From NCBI GenBank assembly GCA_964650485.1, contig CAZYTX010000004.1, forward strand, positions 57,093-121,092: a stretch of 64,000 bases of DNA, written 5' to 3'. The stretch is from CAZYTX01 sp964650485 (lineage in GTDB: Bacteria > RBG-13-61-14 > DATKZS01). Of this stretch, positions 42,036 to 49,882 are shown piece after piece (the stretch's first letter is position 1; each line of letters opens with the position of its first letter). The notes under the pieces were generated by a model, which did no database searches, was not told the origin of the DNA, and saw only the letters and a list, made by a program, of their open reading frames with translations. The position numbers and the translations under genes are program-made.

Positions 42036-42363
42036 GTGCAGTTTTCGCACACGAGAGATACGGGGGACCGCTGTCTATTTATCACATTATTATCTTTGTT
42101 TTTACCAGCTTACATTCAAGAACACCCCCATTGAAAACAAACGGGCACAAGTCTCCCCTAATATCGTACATATTGTGCACATTAATACCACCTAAACTCC
42201 CTATAAAATGTATCATTTATTCACATAATTCCTTTAACAGGATATTATTTGACCTGCACAAGAAAAACCCTCTGATAAAATTGTATTTATTATCAGTTGG
42301 TTACACAAAAAAGCCCATGCTCGAGCCATTTGGCACTATAGTTGCTTTTCTTAAATGCCTGTA
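42036..42363. other. AT-rich regulatory stretch upstream of the sigma-54 operon
   Basis: This 328-base stretch is far more AT-rich than its surroundings and has no gene (a 77-codon frame over 42131-42364 is not credible). It holds a near-palindrome ATTGTGCACATT at 42173-42184, about 150 bases before the promoter, a place typical of enhancer sites, and a second half site CTGCACA at 42254-42260. TGATAA and TTATCA form an inverted pair at 42273-42295. AT-rich spacing would suit DNA bending by IHF. Confidence 0.55.
42331..42345 (+). promoter_or_regulatory. Sigma-54 (-24/-12) promoter
   Basis: TGGCAC (42331-42336), five bases, then TTGC (42342-42345) matches the sigma-54 consensus exactly in all conserved positions, in the preferred spacing. 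Transcription would start near 42357. It lies 300 bases after a sigma-54 activator gene and directly before the long plus-strand operon. Confidence 0.85.
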
Positions 42364-42756
42364 ATGCAATCGAACGCCATATTAGTGCTGGGTGACGAGA
42401 ACGACACAGACCTCAGGGAGTCGCTGTTCAGCATCGGGCTGATACCGCTTTACCGGGAGAACATGCAGGACCTGCTCGGCAAGCTCCGGCAAGGTGCATA
42501 TGACGCGGTGGTGGTTGACCAGGACCAGGAAAGGGCTGACGTGCTCGAGCTCCTTTTAAACGTGCGCGACCTGAACGAGACAATACCAGTGATAATCCTG
42601 GGGGCGCAAAAGAGCTTTGTTGAGCTGGATCAAATGCTTGGTTCCCAGCCGCATGCGTTCATGATAAAGAAATCCACTTCCCCGAAGACCCTGGGCAAAA
42701 AGCTGAAAGAGGTCATCAACTCAGGAGGCGAGGTACAGAGTGGGAAAAGACAGTGA
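42364..42756 (+). CDS. Degenerate response-regulator receiver-like protein
   Basis: A 130-residue protein with the outline of a receiver domain: ILVLGDENDTDLRESLFSIG as first strand and helix, AYDAVVVDQDQERADVLELL at the phosphorylation strand (VVVDQD), IPVIILGAQKSF, and AFMIKKSTSPKTLGKKLKEV with the conserved Lys. The first acidic pair is partly lost (GDEND), so phosphorylation is doubtful. ATG 42364 is taken because the sigma-54 transcript would begin around 42357, which excludes the ATG at 42355; there is almost no leader and no ribosome binding site. It may report a signal to the neighbouring activator, which lacks a receiver. Confidence 0.6.
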   Translation: MQSNAILVLGDENDTDLRESLFSIGLIPLYRENMQDLLGKLRQGAYDAVVVDQDQERADVLELLLNVRDLNETIPVIILGAQKSFVELDQMLGSQPHAFMIKKSTSPKTLGKKLKEVINSGGEVQSGKRQ

Positions 42757-44014
42757 AACAATAGAAGTGATCGCAAAGAACGCGAAAAATGCCGCGGGGG
42801 CGGTAGCCGGCTCCAGCACCCACACCAGGAACAAGGCCCTTCTCAGGATGGCCGAGCTCCTCCATGAGCAGGGTGACAGGATACTTACGGCCAACCGGAA
42901 AGACCTGGACGCAGCCGAGAAGCAGGGACTTGCAAGGAACATGATTGACCGGCTGGTGTTCAACCGAAAGAAAATCCAAAGCAGGATCAGCTCCTTGAAC
43001 AAGATCGCGTCGCTTTCCGACCCGGTGGGCGAGATCTACGAGCCCGTAAAAACCTTAAACGGCATGATGGCCGCACGCATGCGGGTCCCCCTGGGAGTGA
43101 TCATGATGATCTACGAGGCCAGGCCGCACGTGACCATAAACGCGGGCGCCTTCTGCCTGAAATCGGGCAACGCGGCCATACTCCGCGGGGGCTCGGAAGC
43201 AAAGGAATGCAACACCGTGCTGGGCGAGATGTGGAGCAAGGCCGTCTCGGACAGTGGTCTTCCCGCGGAGTCGGTGCAGGTGATCTACGGCAGCCATGAG
43301 GAGATACACGGGCTTTTAAAGCTGGATGACTACATAGACCTGGTAATTCCGCGCGGCGGCAAGAAGCTGATCCAGACCGTGAGCGAGAGCTCGAAAATAC
43401 CGGTGATAAAGCATTTCGAGGGTATCTGCCACGTCTACCTGGACCAGGGCTGCGACCTTGGCCGGGGAATTGACGTAGCGCTCGACTCCAAGTGCCTCAT
43501 GCCCGAGGTGTGCAACGCCATGGAGACCCTGCTGGTGCACGAGAGCCTGGAGCCCGAGCTTGCAAGGATCGTGGGAGCATTCCAGCACTGCGGGGTCAAG
43601 GTGAAAGGGTGCGAGAGGACCAGGAAGGCCGTGCCCGGGGTTCTCGAGGCCACGGAAGAGGACTGGCGCACCGAGTACCTGGACATGATCGTGTCCGTGA
43701 GGGTGGTGGAAGGCGTTGACCAGGCCGCGGAGCATATAAACACCTTCGGCTCGCACCATACCGACTCCATAGTCACGGACAGCGAGGGCCGGGGCCGCGC
43801 GTTCGTAAGCAAGGTGGACTCGGGGGTGGTGCTGGTGAACGCATCCACAATGTTCTGCGACGGCGAGTCCCTGGGCATGGGAGCGGAGATCGGCATCTCC
43901 ACGGACAAGATACACGCGCGGGGGCCAATGGGTCTGCGCGAGCTCATGAGCTACAAGTTCGTGATCCTGGGAGAGGGGCACGTGATGGGGGACCCGGCCT
44001 CCTTTAAAAAGTAA
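42740..44014 (+). CDS. proA: Glutamate-5-semialdehyde dehydrogenase
   Basis: Reduces glutamyl-5-phosphate to glutamate-5-semialdehyde in proline synthesis. At 424 residues it is complete, with RVPLGVIMMIYEARPHVTIN, FCLKSGNAAILRGG, and the catalytic Cys in EVCNAMETLLVHES, then NASTMFCDGESLGMGAEIGI and GPMGLREL at the end. GTG 42740 is preceded by GGAGG and overlaps the receiver-like gene by 17 bases. proB is not in the window. Its place at the head of a betaine-type operon is unusual and may mean a role in proline or proline-betaine metabolism, which is an inference. Confidence 0.92.
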   Translation: MGKDSETIEVIAKNAKNAAGAVAGSSTHTRNKALLRMAELLHEQGDRILTANRKDLDAAEKQGLARNMIDRLVFNRKKIQSRISSLNKIASLSDPVGEIYEPVKTLNGMMAARMRVPLGVIMMIYEARPHVTINAGAFCLKSGNAAILRGGSEAKECNTVLGEMWSKAVSDSGLPAESVQVIYGSHEEIHGLLKLDDYIDLVIPRGGKKLIQTVSESSKIPVIKHFEGICHVYLDQGCDLGRGIDVALDSKCLMPEVCNAMETLLVHESLEPELARIVGAFQHCGVKVKGCERTRKAVPGVLEATEEDWRTEYLDMIVSVRVVEGVDQAAEHINTFGSHHTDSIVTDSEGRGRAFVSKVDSGVVLVNASTMFCDGESLGMGAEIGISTDKIHARGPMGLRELMSYKFVILGEGHVMGDPASFKK

Positions 44015-44063
44015 CGTTTTCAAAAATAGTGATTAGTTTTAGGAGAACGGAGGAGTGTAGGTA

Positions 44064-45422
44064 ATGGACCCGATTTATGACTACTTCAAAAAGGTGTTCG
44101 AAGACGCGGTAAGCTCGTCATCCGAGGAGGAGAGGAGAGTGGGCGCTGAGCTCAAGTTCCCGCTTGTCTCCCAGGACGGGGCCGCGGCAAGCTACCAGAC
44201 GGTGCGCGAGCTGTGGCGCTACCTGGAGGACCGGGGCTGGAAGGCATACCAGGACCCGGTGAACGGCGAGGTGGTGGGCGCCAGGAAGCCTGGCGAGCAA
44301 AACGACACCTGGGCCTCGTGCGAGACCGGCTACTGCAAGACCGAGTTCTCTCTGGCACACGTGGCCGACCTGTTCGATTTGGACAGGTCAGTAAAAAGCC
44401 TCAGAAAAGAGCTCCAGGATTTCTGCGACCAGCACAGGGTGTTCTTCCTGGGATACGGCATACAGCCGCTCACCCCGCCCAGCAAGTGGCTGCTCATGAA
44501 AAAGGGAAGGTCAGGCGTGTGGGACAAGGTCTTCGGCTCCAACCGCCATATCTGTAAAGCTGACGGCGACGACTTCCATTTGTTCACCATAAACGCGGCC
44601 AGCCACGTGCACGTGTCCGTGGAAAGGCAAGAGGTCATAGACACGGTCAACGTGCTGAACGGGTTCGCGCCGGCCCAGATAGCGCTCACCGCGCACTCCA
44701 ACATCTGGAAGGGAAGGATAGACCCCAAGTACAAGTGCGTGTCAGAGAAGCTCTGGGACTGGTGGATGACCGAGCCCAACCGGGTGGGACTGCCTCCAAA
44801 GCCGTTCGAGAACCTGGAGGATTACATAAAGACCGTGGCCGAGCTGAAGCCGGTCTACGTAAAGCGCCACGGAAAGCCCATCGTGCTGGAAGATTACGAG
44901 AGCTTTGACCAGTACTACTCCTGCGGAAGGGCAGTGGGCATTGACGCCAAGGGCAGGAAGATATCATTTGTGCCCGAGGAGTGCGACATTGACCTGCACA
45001 GCTCATGCTACTGGTACAACGCCCGCATCTCCAGGTACTTCACCGTGGAGAACAGGGTGTGCGACCAGCAGCCGCCGGGCGAGCTGGTGTGCGTGGCCGC
45101 GCTTACATTGGGGCTGGTGTCCGCGCTGCCAGAGGCTCTGGAGGAGCTGTCAGCCTATGACTGGCAGGACCTCAGAAAAGCCAGGGAGAGCGCCTGCCGG
45201 CACGGGCTCGAGGGCGAGGCATGCGGTGAGAGCATGGCTGATCTCAGCGCCAGGGTCATGGAGATAGCCGAGCTGGGCCTGAAAAAGCGCGGCTTCGGGG
45301 AGAAGGCTTTTCTTGAGCCTTTGAAGCAGAGGCTAAAGCAAAAGCAATGCCCCGCGGACGAGGCCGCCAGGCTGTTCGAGAGCGGGGGAATAAATGCCCT
45401 GCTCTCCGAGCGAAGGATATGA
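44064..45422 (+). CDS. GCS2-type glutamate-cysteine ligase/carboxylate-amine ligase
   Basis: A 452-residue ligase of the glutamate-cysteine ligase type 2 superfamily. The N-terminal RRVGAELKFPLV contains the conserved Glu of the GCS2 metal site, and AASHVHVSVERQEVIDTVNV with its His-x-His fits the second site. EgtA in ergothioneine synthesis belongs to the same superfamily. It probably forms an amide between a glutamate-like acid and an amine; the actual substrates are unknown. It ends four bases inside the next gene's possible ATG, and its position among demethylase and betaine transporter genes suggests a linked role. Confidence 0.75.
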   Translation: MDPIYDYFKKVFEDAVSSSSEEERRVGAELKFPLVSQDGAAASYQTVRELWRYLEDRGWKAYQDPVNGEVVGARKPGEQNDTWASCETGYCKTEFSLAHVADLFDLDRSVKSLRKELQDFCDQHRVFFLGYGIQPLTPPSKWLLMKKGRSGVWDKVFGSNRHICKADGDDFHLFTINAASHVHVSVERQEVIDTVNVLNGFAPAQIALTAHSNIWKGRIDPKYKCVSEKLWDWWMTEPNRVGLPPKPFENLEDYIKTVAELKPVYVKRHGKPIVLEDYESFDQYYSCGRAVGIDAKGRKISFVPEECDIDLHSSCYWYNARISRYFTVENRVCDQQPPGELVCVAALTLGLVSALPEALEELSAYDWQDLRKARESACRHGLEGEACGESMADLSARVMEIAELGLKKRGFGEKAFLEPLKQRLKQKQCPADEAARLFESGGINALLSERRI

Positions 45423-45439
45423 TAAAGGAGGAGACCAAG

Positions 45440-46921
45440 TTGGCTAAAAAACAGGATGCGGCAAAGGTGCAGTATAAGCCGGGCCTCGAGGGAGGCATTT
45501 ACAAGCCCTTCAATGATGAAGACGCGAAAAGAATAGCGGAGGCTGCCTTCAGGATACTGGAGCAGTCGGGCATGGTGGTGTACTCGCCGACCGCGTTCGA
45601 GGCCATGAAGCGCGCCGGGGCCAAGGTGGACGAGAGCACCCGGGTGGTGCGCATGCCAAGGGCAATGGTGGAGGACGCCGTTGACTCGAATCCATCCTCC
45701 ATCACCCTCCACTCCAGGAACGGCGATTATGACGCGGTGCTGACAAAGAACAAGGTGCACTACGGCACCGGGGGCACGGCCCTGTACGTGCTCGACCCCG
45801 AGACCGGCGAGCACCGGCCGTCCAGGACCTCGGACGTGATATTGAACGCAAAGCTGGCCGAGCTTCTGGAGAACGTGCACGTGTTCACCATAAACGTGTT
45901 CCCCAACGAGATCCAGGAGAAGGACCATATTGACGTGAACCGCTTCTTCCACTCGCTTGACAACACTAGGAAGCACGTGATGGGCGGGATCTACTCCATG
46001 GAGGGGTGCAGAAAAGTGGTGGAGATGGCCGAGATGATAGCCGGGGGCGCCGAGGCCCTTCAGAAGGAGCCGTTCATATCGTTTATCACCCTTATCATAA
46101 GCCCTTTCAAGATTGACAAAGACTACGCGGAGATGACCTGCTTCGTGGCGGAGAAGGGACTGCCGGTGGTGGTGCCCACCGAGCCCATGTGCGGGACCAC
46201 CGCTCCCATCACCCTTGCCGGGAACGTGCTGGTGCACACAGCGGAGACCATCGGAGGCATCTGCATGGTGCAGTGCGTGAAAAAGGGGGCCCGGGGAATA
46301 TGCGGCAGCGTGGGCTCGATAAGCGACCTCCGGACCATGGGAAACCTGGCTGGGGCGGTCGAGCGGGGGATGATTAACGCCGCGGTGGCGCAGATGGCCC
46401 AGTACTTCGGGATACCAATGTACGCCACCGCGGGGACATCGGACGCCAAGGAGGTGGACATACAGGCCGCGTACGAGAGTGCCTTGTCCAACCTCCTGGT
46501 GGCAATGTCCGGCGCCAACTACATACACGACTCCTCCGGTCTAATGGACTTCGACCTTACAGTGTCATACGAGAAGCTGGTCATGGACGACGAGATACTG
46601 GGCATGTGCCAGAGGGTGCTCAAGGGCATCGAGGTCAGCGATGAGACCATGGCCACGGAGCTCATCATAAACAAGGGGCCGGGCAAGGACTTCCTGGCCG
46701 AGGAGCACACGGTCAAGCACATGAGGGGGGAGTTCTTCTTCCCCAGGATCGCAAACAGGCAGAAGCGAAACTACTATACGTCTTCCGAGAGCGCCATGGA
46801 AAAAGCCAAAGAGTTCATAAAACAGGTCATGGATGACGAGCAGTGGGAAAGCAGGATAGAAGCCGGGGCCCGCGAGAAAATAATAAAAGCTTTTCCGGAG
46901 ATAAAAGTGGATGGAGACTGA
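45440..46921 (+). CDS. MttB-family (non-pyrrolysine) methylamine methyltransferase, copy 1
   Basis: A 493-residue member of the trimethylamine methyltransferase family. No in-frame amber codon is present, so it belongs to the non-pyrrolysine branch, whose known members (MtgB and relatives) demethylate quaternary amines such as glycine betaine, proline betaine or carnitine, moving a methyl group to a corrinoid protein. Recognisable segments are KVHYGTGGTALYVLDPETGE, FITLIISPFKIDKDYAE, VVPTEPMCGTTAPITLAGN and YATAGTSDAKEVDIQAAYE. TTG 45440 is chosen because AAAGGAGGAG lies eight bases upstream; an ATG at 45419 overlaps the previous stop but has a poor site. No corrinoid protein is encoded nearby. 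Confidence 0.85.
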   Translation: MAKKQDAAKVQYKPGLEGGIYKPFNDEDAKRIAEAAFRILEQSGMVVYSPTAFEAMKRAGAKVDESTRVVRMPRAMVEDAVDSNPSSITLHSRNGDYDAVLTKNKVHYGTGGTALYVLDPETGEHRPSRTSDVILNAKLAELLENVHVFTINVFPNEIQEKDHIDVNRFFHSLDNTRKHVMGGIYSMEGCRKVVEMAEMIAGGAEALQKEPFISFITLIISPFKIDKDYAEMTCFVAEKGLPVVVPTEPMCGTTAPITLAGNVLVHTAETIGGICMVQCVKKGARGICGSVGSISDLRTMGNLAGAVERGMINAAVAQMAQYFGIPMYATAGTSDAKEVDIQAAYESALSNLLVAMSGANYIHDSSGLMDFDLTVSYEKLVMDDEILGMCQRVLKGIEVSDETMATELIINKGPGKDFLAEEHTVKHMRGEFFFPRIANRQKRNYYTSSESAMEKAKEFIKQVMDDEQWESRIEAGAREKIIKAFPEIKVDGD

Positions 46922-48155
46922 ATTAGCTGAAAAAGAGGTTGAAAGTGCCGCACTTGAGTTGCCCGAGGGTCTCACCAACAGGGACAAGGCTTATCCCTTG
47001 ATCTACGTGAGCACCGGGTCAAGGGACATTAACGACCCGGCTCATCAGGAGAAGATAAACGAGGCAATATACCAGGCCCTTGAAAAGGTCCATCCGGGCA
47101 GCGTGAGCGGCCAGGCCCTTATAAAGGTGCACATCGGGGAGGCAAAATGCGTGACCAGGATGAAGCCCGAGTTCGCAGAGAGCGGCGCCAAGTTCCTCCT
47201 TGACAAAGGGGCCAGCTCAGTGGTGGCCGGAGACAGCACAGTGGCCTACACAGGCCCCAGGGGACACAAGCAGAACCCTGCCCAAGACGTGTCCGCATAC
47301 CTCGGGCTGGCCAAAAGGAACGGTTGGTCCGAGCAGGGCCCCGCGGGCGTGCCCTTCGTGGTGCTCGACAGGCCCGGCTCCTCGGCGCCGGGGAGGTTCG
47401 AGTTCAAGCAGGATGAAGAGGAGAGGCGCATAAAAGGGGTAAAAGTTTTCAGCGACTTCTTTCCCGCTGGAGGGTTTATCAGCGCCGACTTTATCATAAA
47501 CAACGCGCACCTCACCCTGCACGGCCTGGCAGGGGTCGCGGCATGCTCGAAGAGCATAGCAATGGGGTGCTCCGCGCTAAAGGGAAAGCTCAGGATGCAC
47601 CAGGCCCTCCTGCCGCGCTTCGACCCGGACCTGTGCATAGCATGCTGCGAGTGCGTGGAGGCCTGCCCGGAGGGGGCGCTTTCCTACAGCGAGGAAAAGG
47701 GCTGCCCGGTGGTGGAGCCGGACTCCTGCATCGGCTGCGGCGAGTGCGAGGCCGTGTGCGAACAGAGGGGCGTCAAGCTGGAGCAGCGGGAGGTCACCGA
47801 CTGGGAGCGGGGCGAGGACACATTGTATTACCGCATGGCCGATTATATGCTGGGACTCATGAACGGCAAATGGGAGAACACCATACACCTCCTGCACATG
47901 TACAACATCACCGCAAGGTGCGACTGCCTGGACAGGACCCAGAAGCCCATGGTGGACGCGAACCCGGGCTTCCTGGTAAGCAAGAACCCATTTGCCCTGG
48001 ACAGGCTGGCGGGTGAGCTGCTTTTGAATGCATGCCGCGATGAGCGCAGGAGCTACGAGGAAAACCTTATTGTAACCGCGGACCAAAGCGCGAGGTACGT
48101 GGAAAAGACCTACGGCATCATCTCGGACGTTGAACCCGTCACCATAGACGTATAG
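46911..48155 (+). CDS. DUF362 iron-sulfur protein with two 4Fe-4S clusters
   Basis: The first 235 residues are a DUF362 domain (ALIKVHIGEAKCVTRMKPEF, VVAGDSTVAYTGPRG, DFIINNAHLTLHGLAGVAAC). A ferredoxin-like part follows with two full cluster motifs, CIACCECVEACP and CIGCGECEAVCE, and a C-terminal domain. DUF362 proteins occur next to redox and methyl-transfer genes, but their task is not defined; reducing or reactivating a corrinoid is one idea. Its ATG overlaps the MttB gene by 11 bases. The genes on each side are both MttB paralogues. Confidence 0.82.
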   Translation: METELAEKEVESAALELPEGLTNRDKAYPLIYVSTGSRDINDPAHQEKINEAIYQALEKVHPGSVSGQALIKVHIGEAKCVTRMKPEFAESGAKFLLDKGASSVVAGDSTVAYTGPRGHKQNPAQDVSAYLGLAKRNGWSEQGPAGVPFVVLDRPGSSAPGRFEFKQDEEERRIKGVKVFSDFFPAGGFISADFIINNAHLTLHGLAGVAACSKSIAMGCSALKGKLRMHQALLPRFDPDLCIACCECVEACPEGALSYSEEKGCPVVEPDSCIGCGECEAVCEQRGVKLEQREVTDWERGEDTLYYRMADYMLGLMNGKWENTIHLLHMYNITARCDCLDRTQKPMVDANPGFLVSKNPFALDRLAGELLLNACRDERRSYEENLIVTADQSARYVEKTYGIISDVEPVTIDV

Positions 48156-48195
48156 TCTTTGCTGTCCAAAATAGACAACGGAAGCAAAGACTTTT

Positions 48196-48344
48196 TTCAC
48201 GCAGAGGCGCAAAGAGCGCAAAGAAGACAGGATTTTATTTGGATTGGAATGTCCTTTGAAAGGTGAGACATGTTTTTTCAGCAGGGCAAAATATCAAACA
48301 TTTCTTTTACTTTACTCTTTGCGCCTTCGCGCCTTTGCGTGAAA
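48196..48344. repeat. Palindromic CGCAAAG-type repeat, copy 4
   Basis: The left arm TTCACGCAGAGGCGCAAAGA begins at 48196 and the inverted right arm, CTTTGCGCCTTCGCGCCTTT followed by GCGTGAAA, ends at 48344. It lies in the only long gap inside the betaine operon, between the DUF362 and second MttB genes, and could break or attenuate the transcript. Confidence 0.7.
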
Positions 48345-48388
48345 TAGAAATTTATTTTGGACAAGAGTGGGAAGCAAAGGGGGGAAAG

Positions 48389-49870
48389 TTGTCGGACAAG
48401 CAAAGACAGGGAGTGTTGGTAAAGCCGGTTGAGAGGCTCTCCAAAAAACAGGTCGAGCTTATTGACCGGGTCTCCAGGGAGCTGCTCGAGGACCCGGGGC
48501 TCATATGCCACAACCAGCGGGCGGCCGGGCTTTTCAAGGATGCGGGGGCAAAGGTCGAGGACCTGGAAAGCGGGGTGCGGGTGCGCATCCCGGCTTCCGT
48601 CCTGGACAAGGGGATCGAGAACGCCCCGGAAAAGGTGGTGCTGGGAGCACGCGACCCGGACAACAGGCTCATCCTGGACGCAGGCGAGCCCAGGGTGAGG
48701 TTCGGCAGCGGGTCCGAGACCAACACCTGGGTAGTTGTGGAGTTCGAGGGGGCCGACCCCAGGTTCAAAAGGGTGCCGGGGTCCATCGAGCTCCTGGGCA
48801 AAGCAGCGCACCTTTGCGATGACCTCGAGAACCTGGACTTCTTCATAAGGTGCGTGAACATCCAGGACCCCGAGGTCACCGAGGACAACAAGGACGCGAA
48901 CATGTTCCTGATCAGCCTCCACAACATCAATAAGCACGTGATGGCCGGTCTTACAAAGCTGGAAGCACTGGATGACGTGGTGGGGCTGGGCTACGTAGTG
49001 GCCGGGGGCGAGGAGGCCTTTAAAGAGAACCCGGTGCTCTCTTTTATCACCTGCGTTATCAAGAGCCCGCTGGAGATGGTTGACGACACCGCTGAAAAGA
49101 TGATCGAGATAGCCGGCCGCAGGGTGCCGGTGGTCATATCCAGCTCTCCCATGGCAGGGGCCACCGCGCCATTCGACGAGTTCGGGATCGTGGCGCAGAT
49201 CAACGCCGAGATACTGGCCGGGATAACGCTCGCACAGCTCGTGTCCCCCGGGACCCCGGTGCTCTACGGCAGCGTGCCCGTGCGCACCAGGCTGGACAAC
49301 TTGAACGACATGTACGGGGCCCCCGAGTTCAACCATTTCAACCTGGACTGCGCCCAGATGGCACGCTTCTACGGGGTCCCCTGCTACTCCACCGCGGGGG
49401 TGGCGGACATTGACGTGCCCGGGATACAGGCCACCGCGGAGAAGATGCTTACCGTGTGCACAGTGCCCCGCGGAGGGGCCCAGTACATACACTACGCCTT
49501 CGGGCTGCTGGAGCGCACCGGGACGTTCTGCCCCGAGCAGGCGGTCCTGGACAACGCCCACATAGGAATAGTAAAGCGCATGTTCCGGGAACCCCCGGTC
49601 TCGGATGAAAGGAGCGACGAGATCCTGGCCCTGGTCCGCGAGGTCATGGAAAGCAGCCACCGGACCTACATGTACCATTTGCCCATGCCCACGCGGGAGG
49701 ACGTATACGTGCGTTATCCTTTGGAGGACAAGGACGGCGGCGCCTTGCTGGCCGCGCATAAGAAGTATCGCGAGAGACTGGAACAGCCGAGGGACCACCT
49801 GCCAAAAGAGGTCCTCGATGAGGTCAAGGCAAAAGTCCCCGGAATACTGGATAAATCACTGAAACAGTAA
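48389..49870 (+). CDS. MttB-family (non-pyrrolysine) methylamine methyltransferase, copy 2
   Basis: A second MttB paralogue with no amber codon, also 493 residues. It matches copy 1 in fold positions: RFGSGSETNTWVVVEFEGAD, FITCVIKSPLEMVDDTAEKM, VVISSSPMAGATAPFDEFG, YSTAGVADIDVPGIQATAEK. The substrate loop residues differ, so the two may take different methylated amines or successive steps. Start TTG 48389 has AGGGGGG and AAAG directly before it; a longer frame runs into the repeat. It is followed after 12 bases by the SAM methyltransferase. Confidence 0.85.
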   Translation: MSDKQRQGVLVKPVERLSKKQVELIDRVSRELLEDPGLICHNQRAAGLFKDAGAKVEDLESGVRVRIPASVLDKGIENAPEKVVLGARDPDNRLILDAGEPRVRFGSGSETNTWVVVEFEGADPRFKRVPGSIELLGKAAHLCDDLENLDFFIRCVNIQDPEVTEDNKDANMFLISLHNINKHVMAGLTKLEALDDVVGLGYVVAGGEEAFKENPVLSFITCVIKSPLEMVDDTAEKMIEIAGRRVPVVISSSPMAGATAPFDEFGIVAQINAEILAGITLAQLVSPGTPVLYGSVPVRTRLDNLNDMYGAPEFNHFNLDCAQMARFYGVPCYSTAGVADIDVPGIQATAEKMLTVCTVPRGGAQYIHYAFGLLERTGTFCPEQAVLDNAHIGIVKRMFREPPVSDERSDEILALVREVMESSHRTYMYHLPMPTREDVYVRYPLEDKDGGALLAAHKKYRERLEQPRDHLPKEVLDEVKAKVPGILDKSLKQ

Positions 49871-49882
49871 TTTGGAGCGAGC

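Noticed and set aside
41025..42050. A 341-codon minus-strand frame over the sigma-54 activator
   Set aside because: The plus strand has a complete AAA+ activator with all motifs; the opposite frame is rich in His, Gly and Leu without any recognisable domain.
42131..42364. A 77-codon frame in the AT-rich region before the sigma-54 promoter
   Set aside because: It overlaps the promoter, has no ribosome binding site and is made of residues typical of random AT-rich DNA.
48278..49798. A 506-codon minus-strand frame over the second MttB gene
   Set aside because: Shadow frame of a clear MttB gene, with no start signal and no family resemblance. The same holds for the 457-codon frame at 45155-46528.
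45440..49870. Pyrrolysine-containing MttB
   Set aside because: Both MttB frames run through the position of the amber codon without a TAG, so they belong to the non-pyrrolysine branch.
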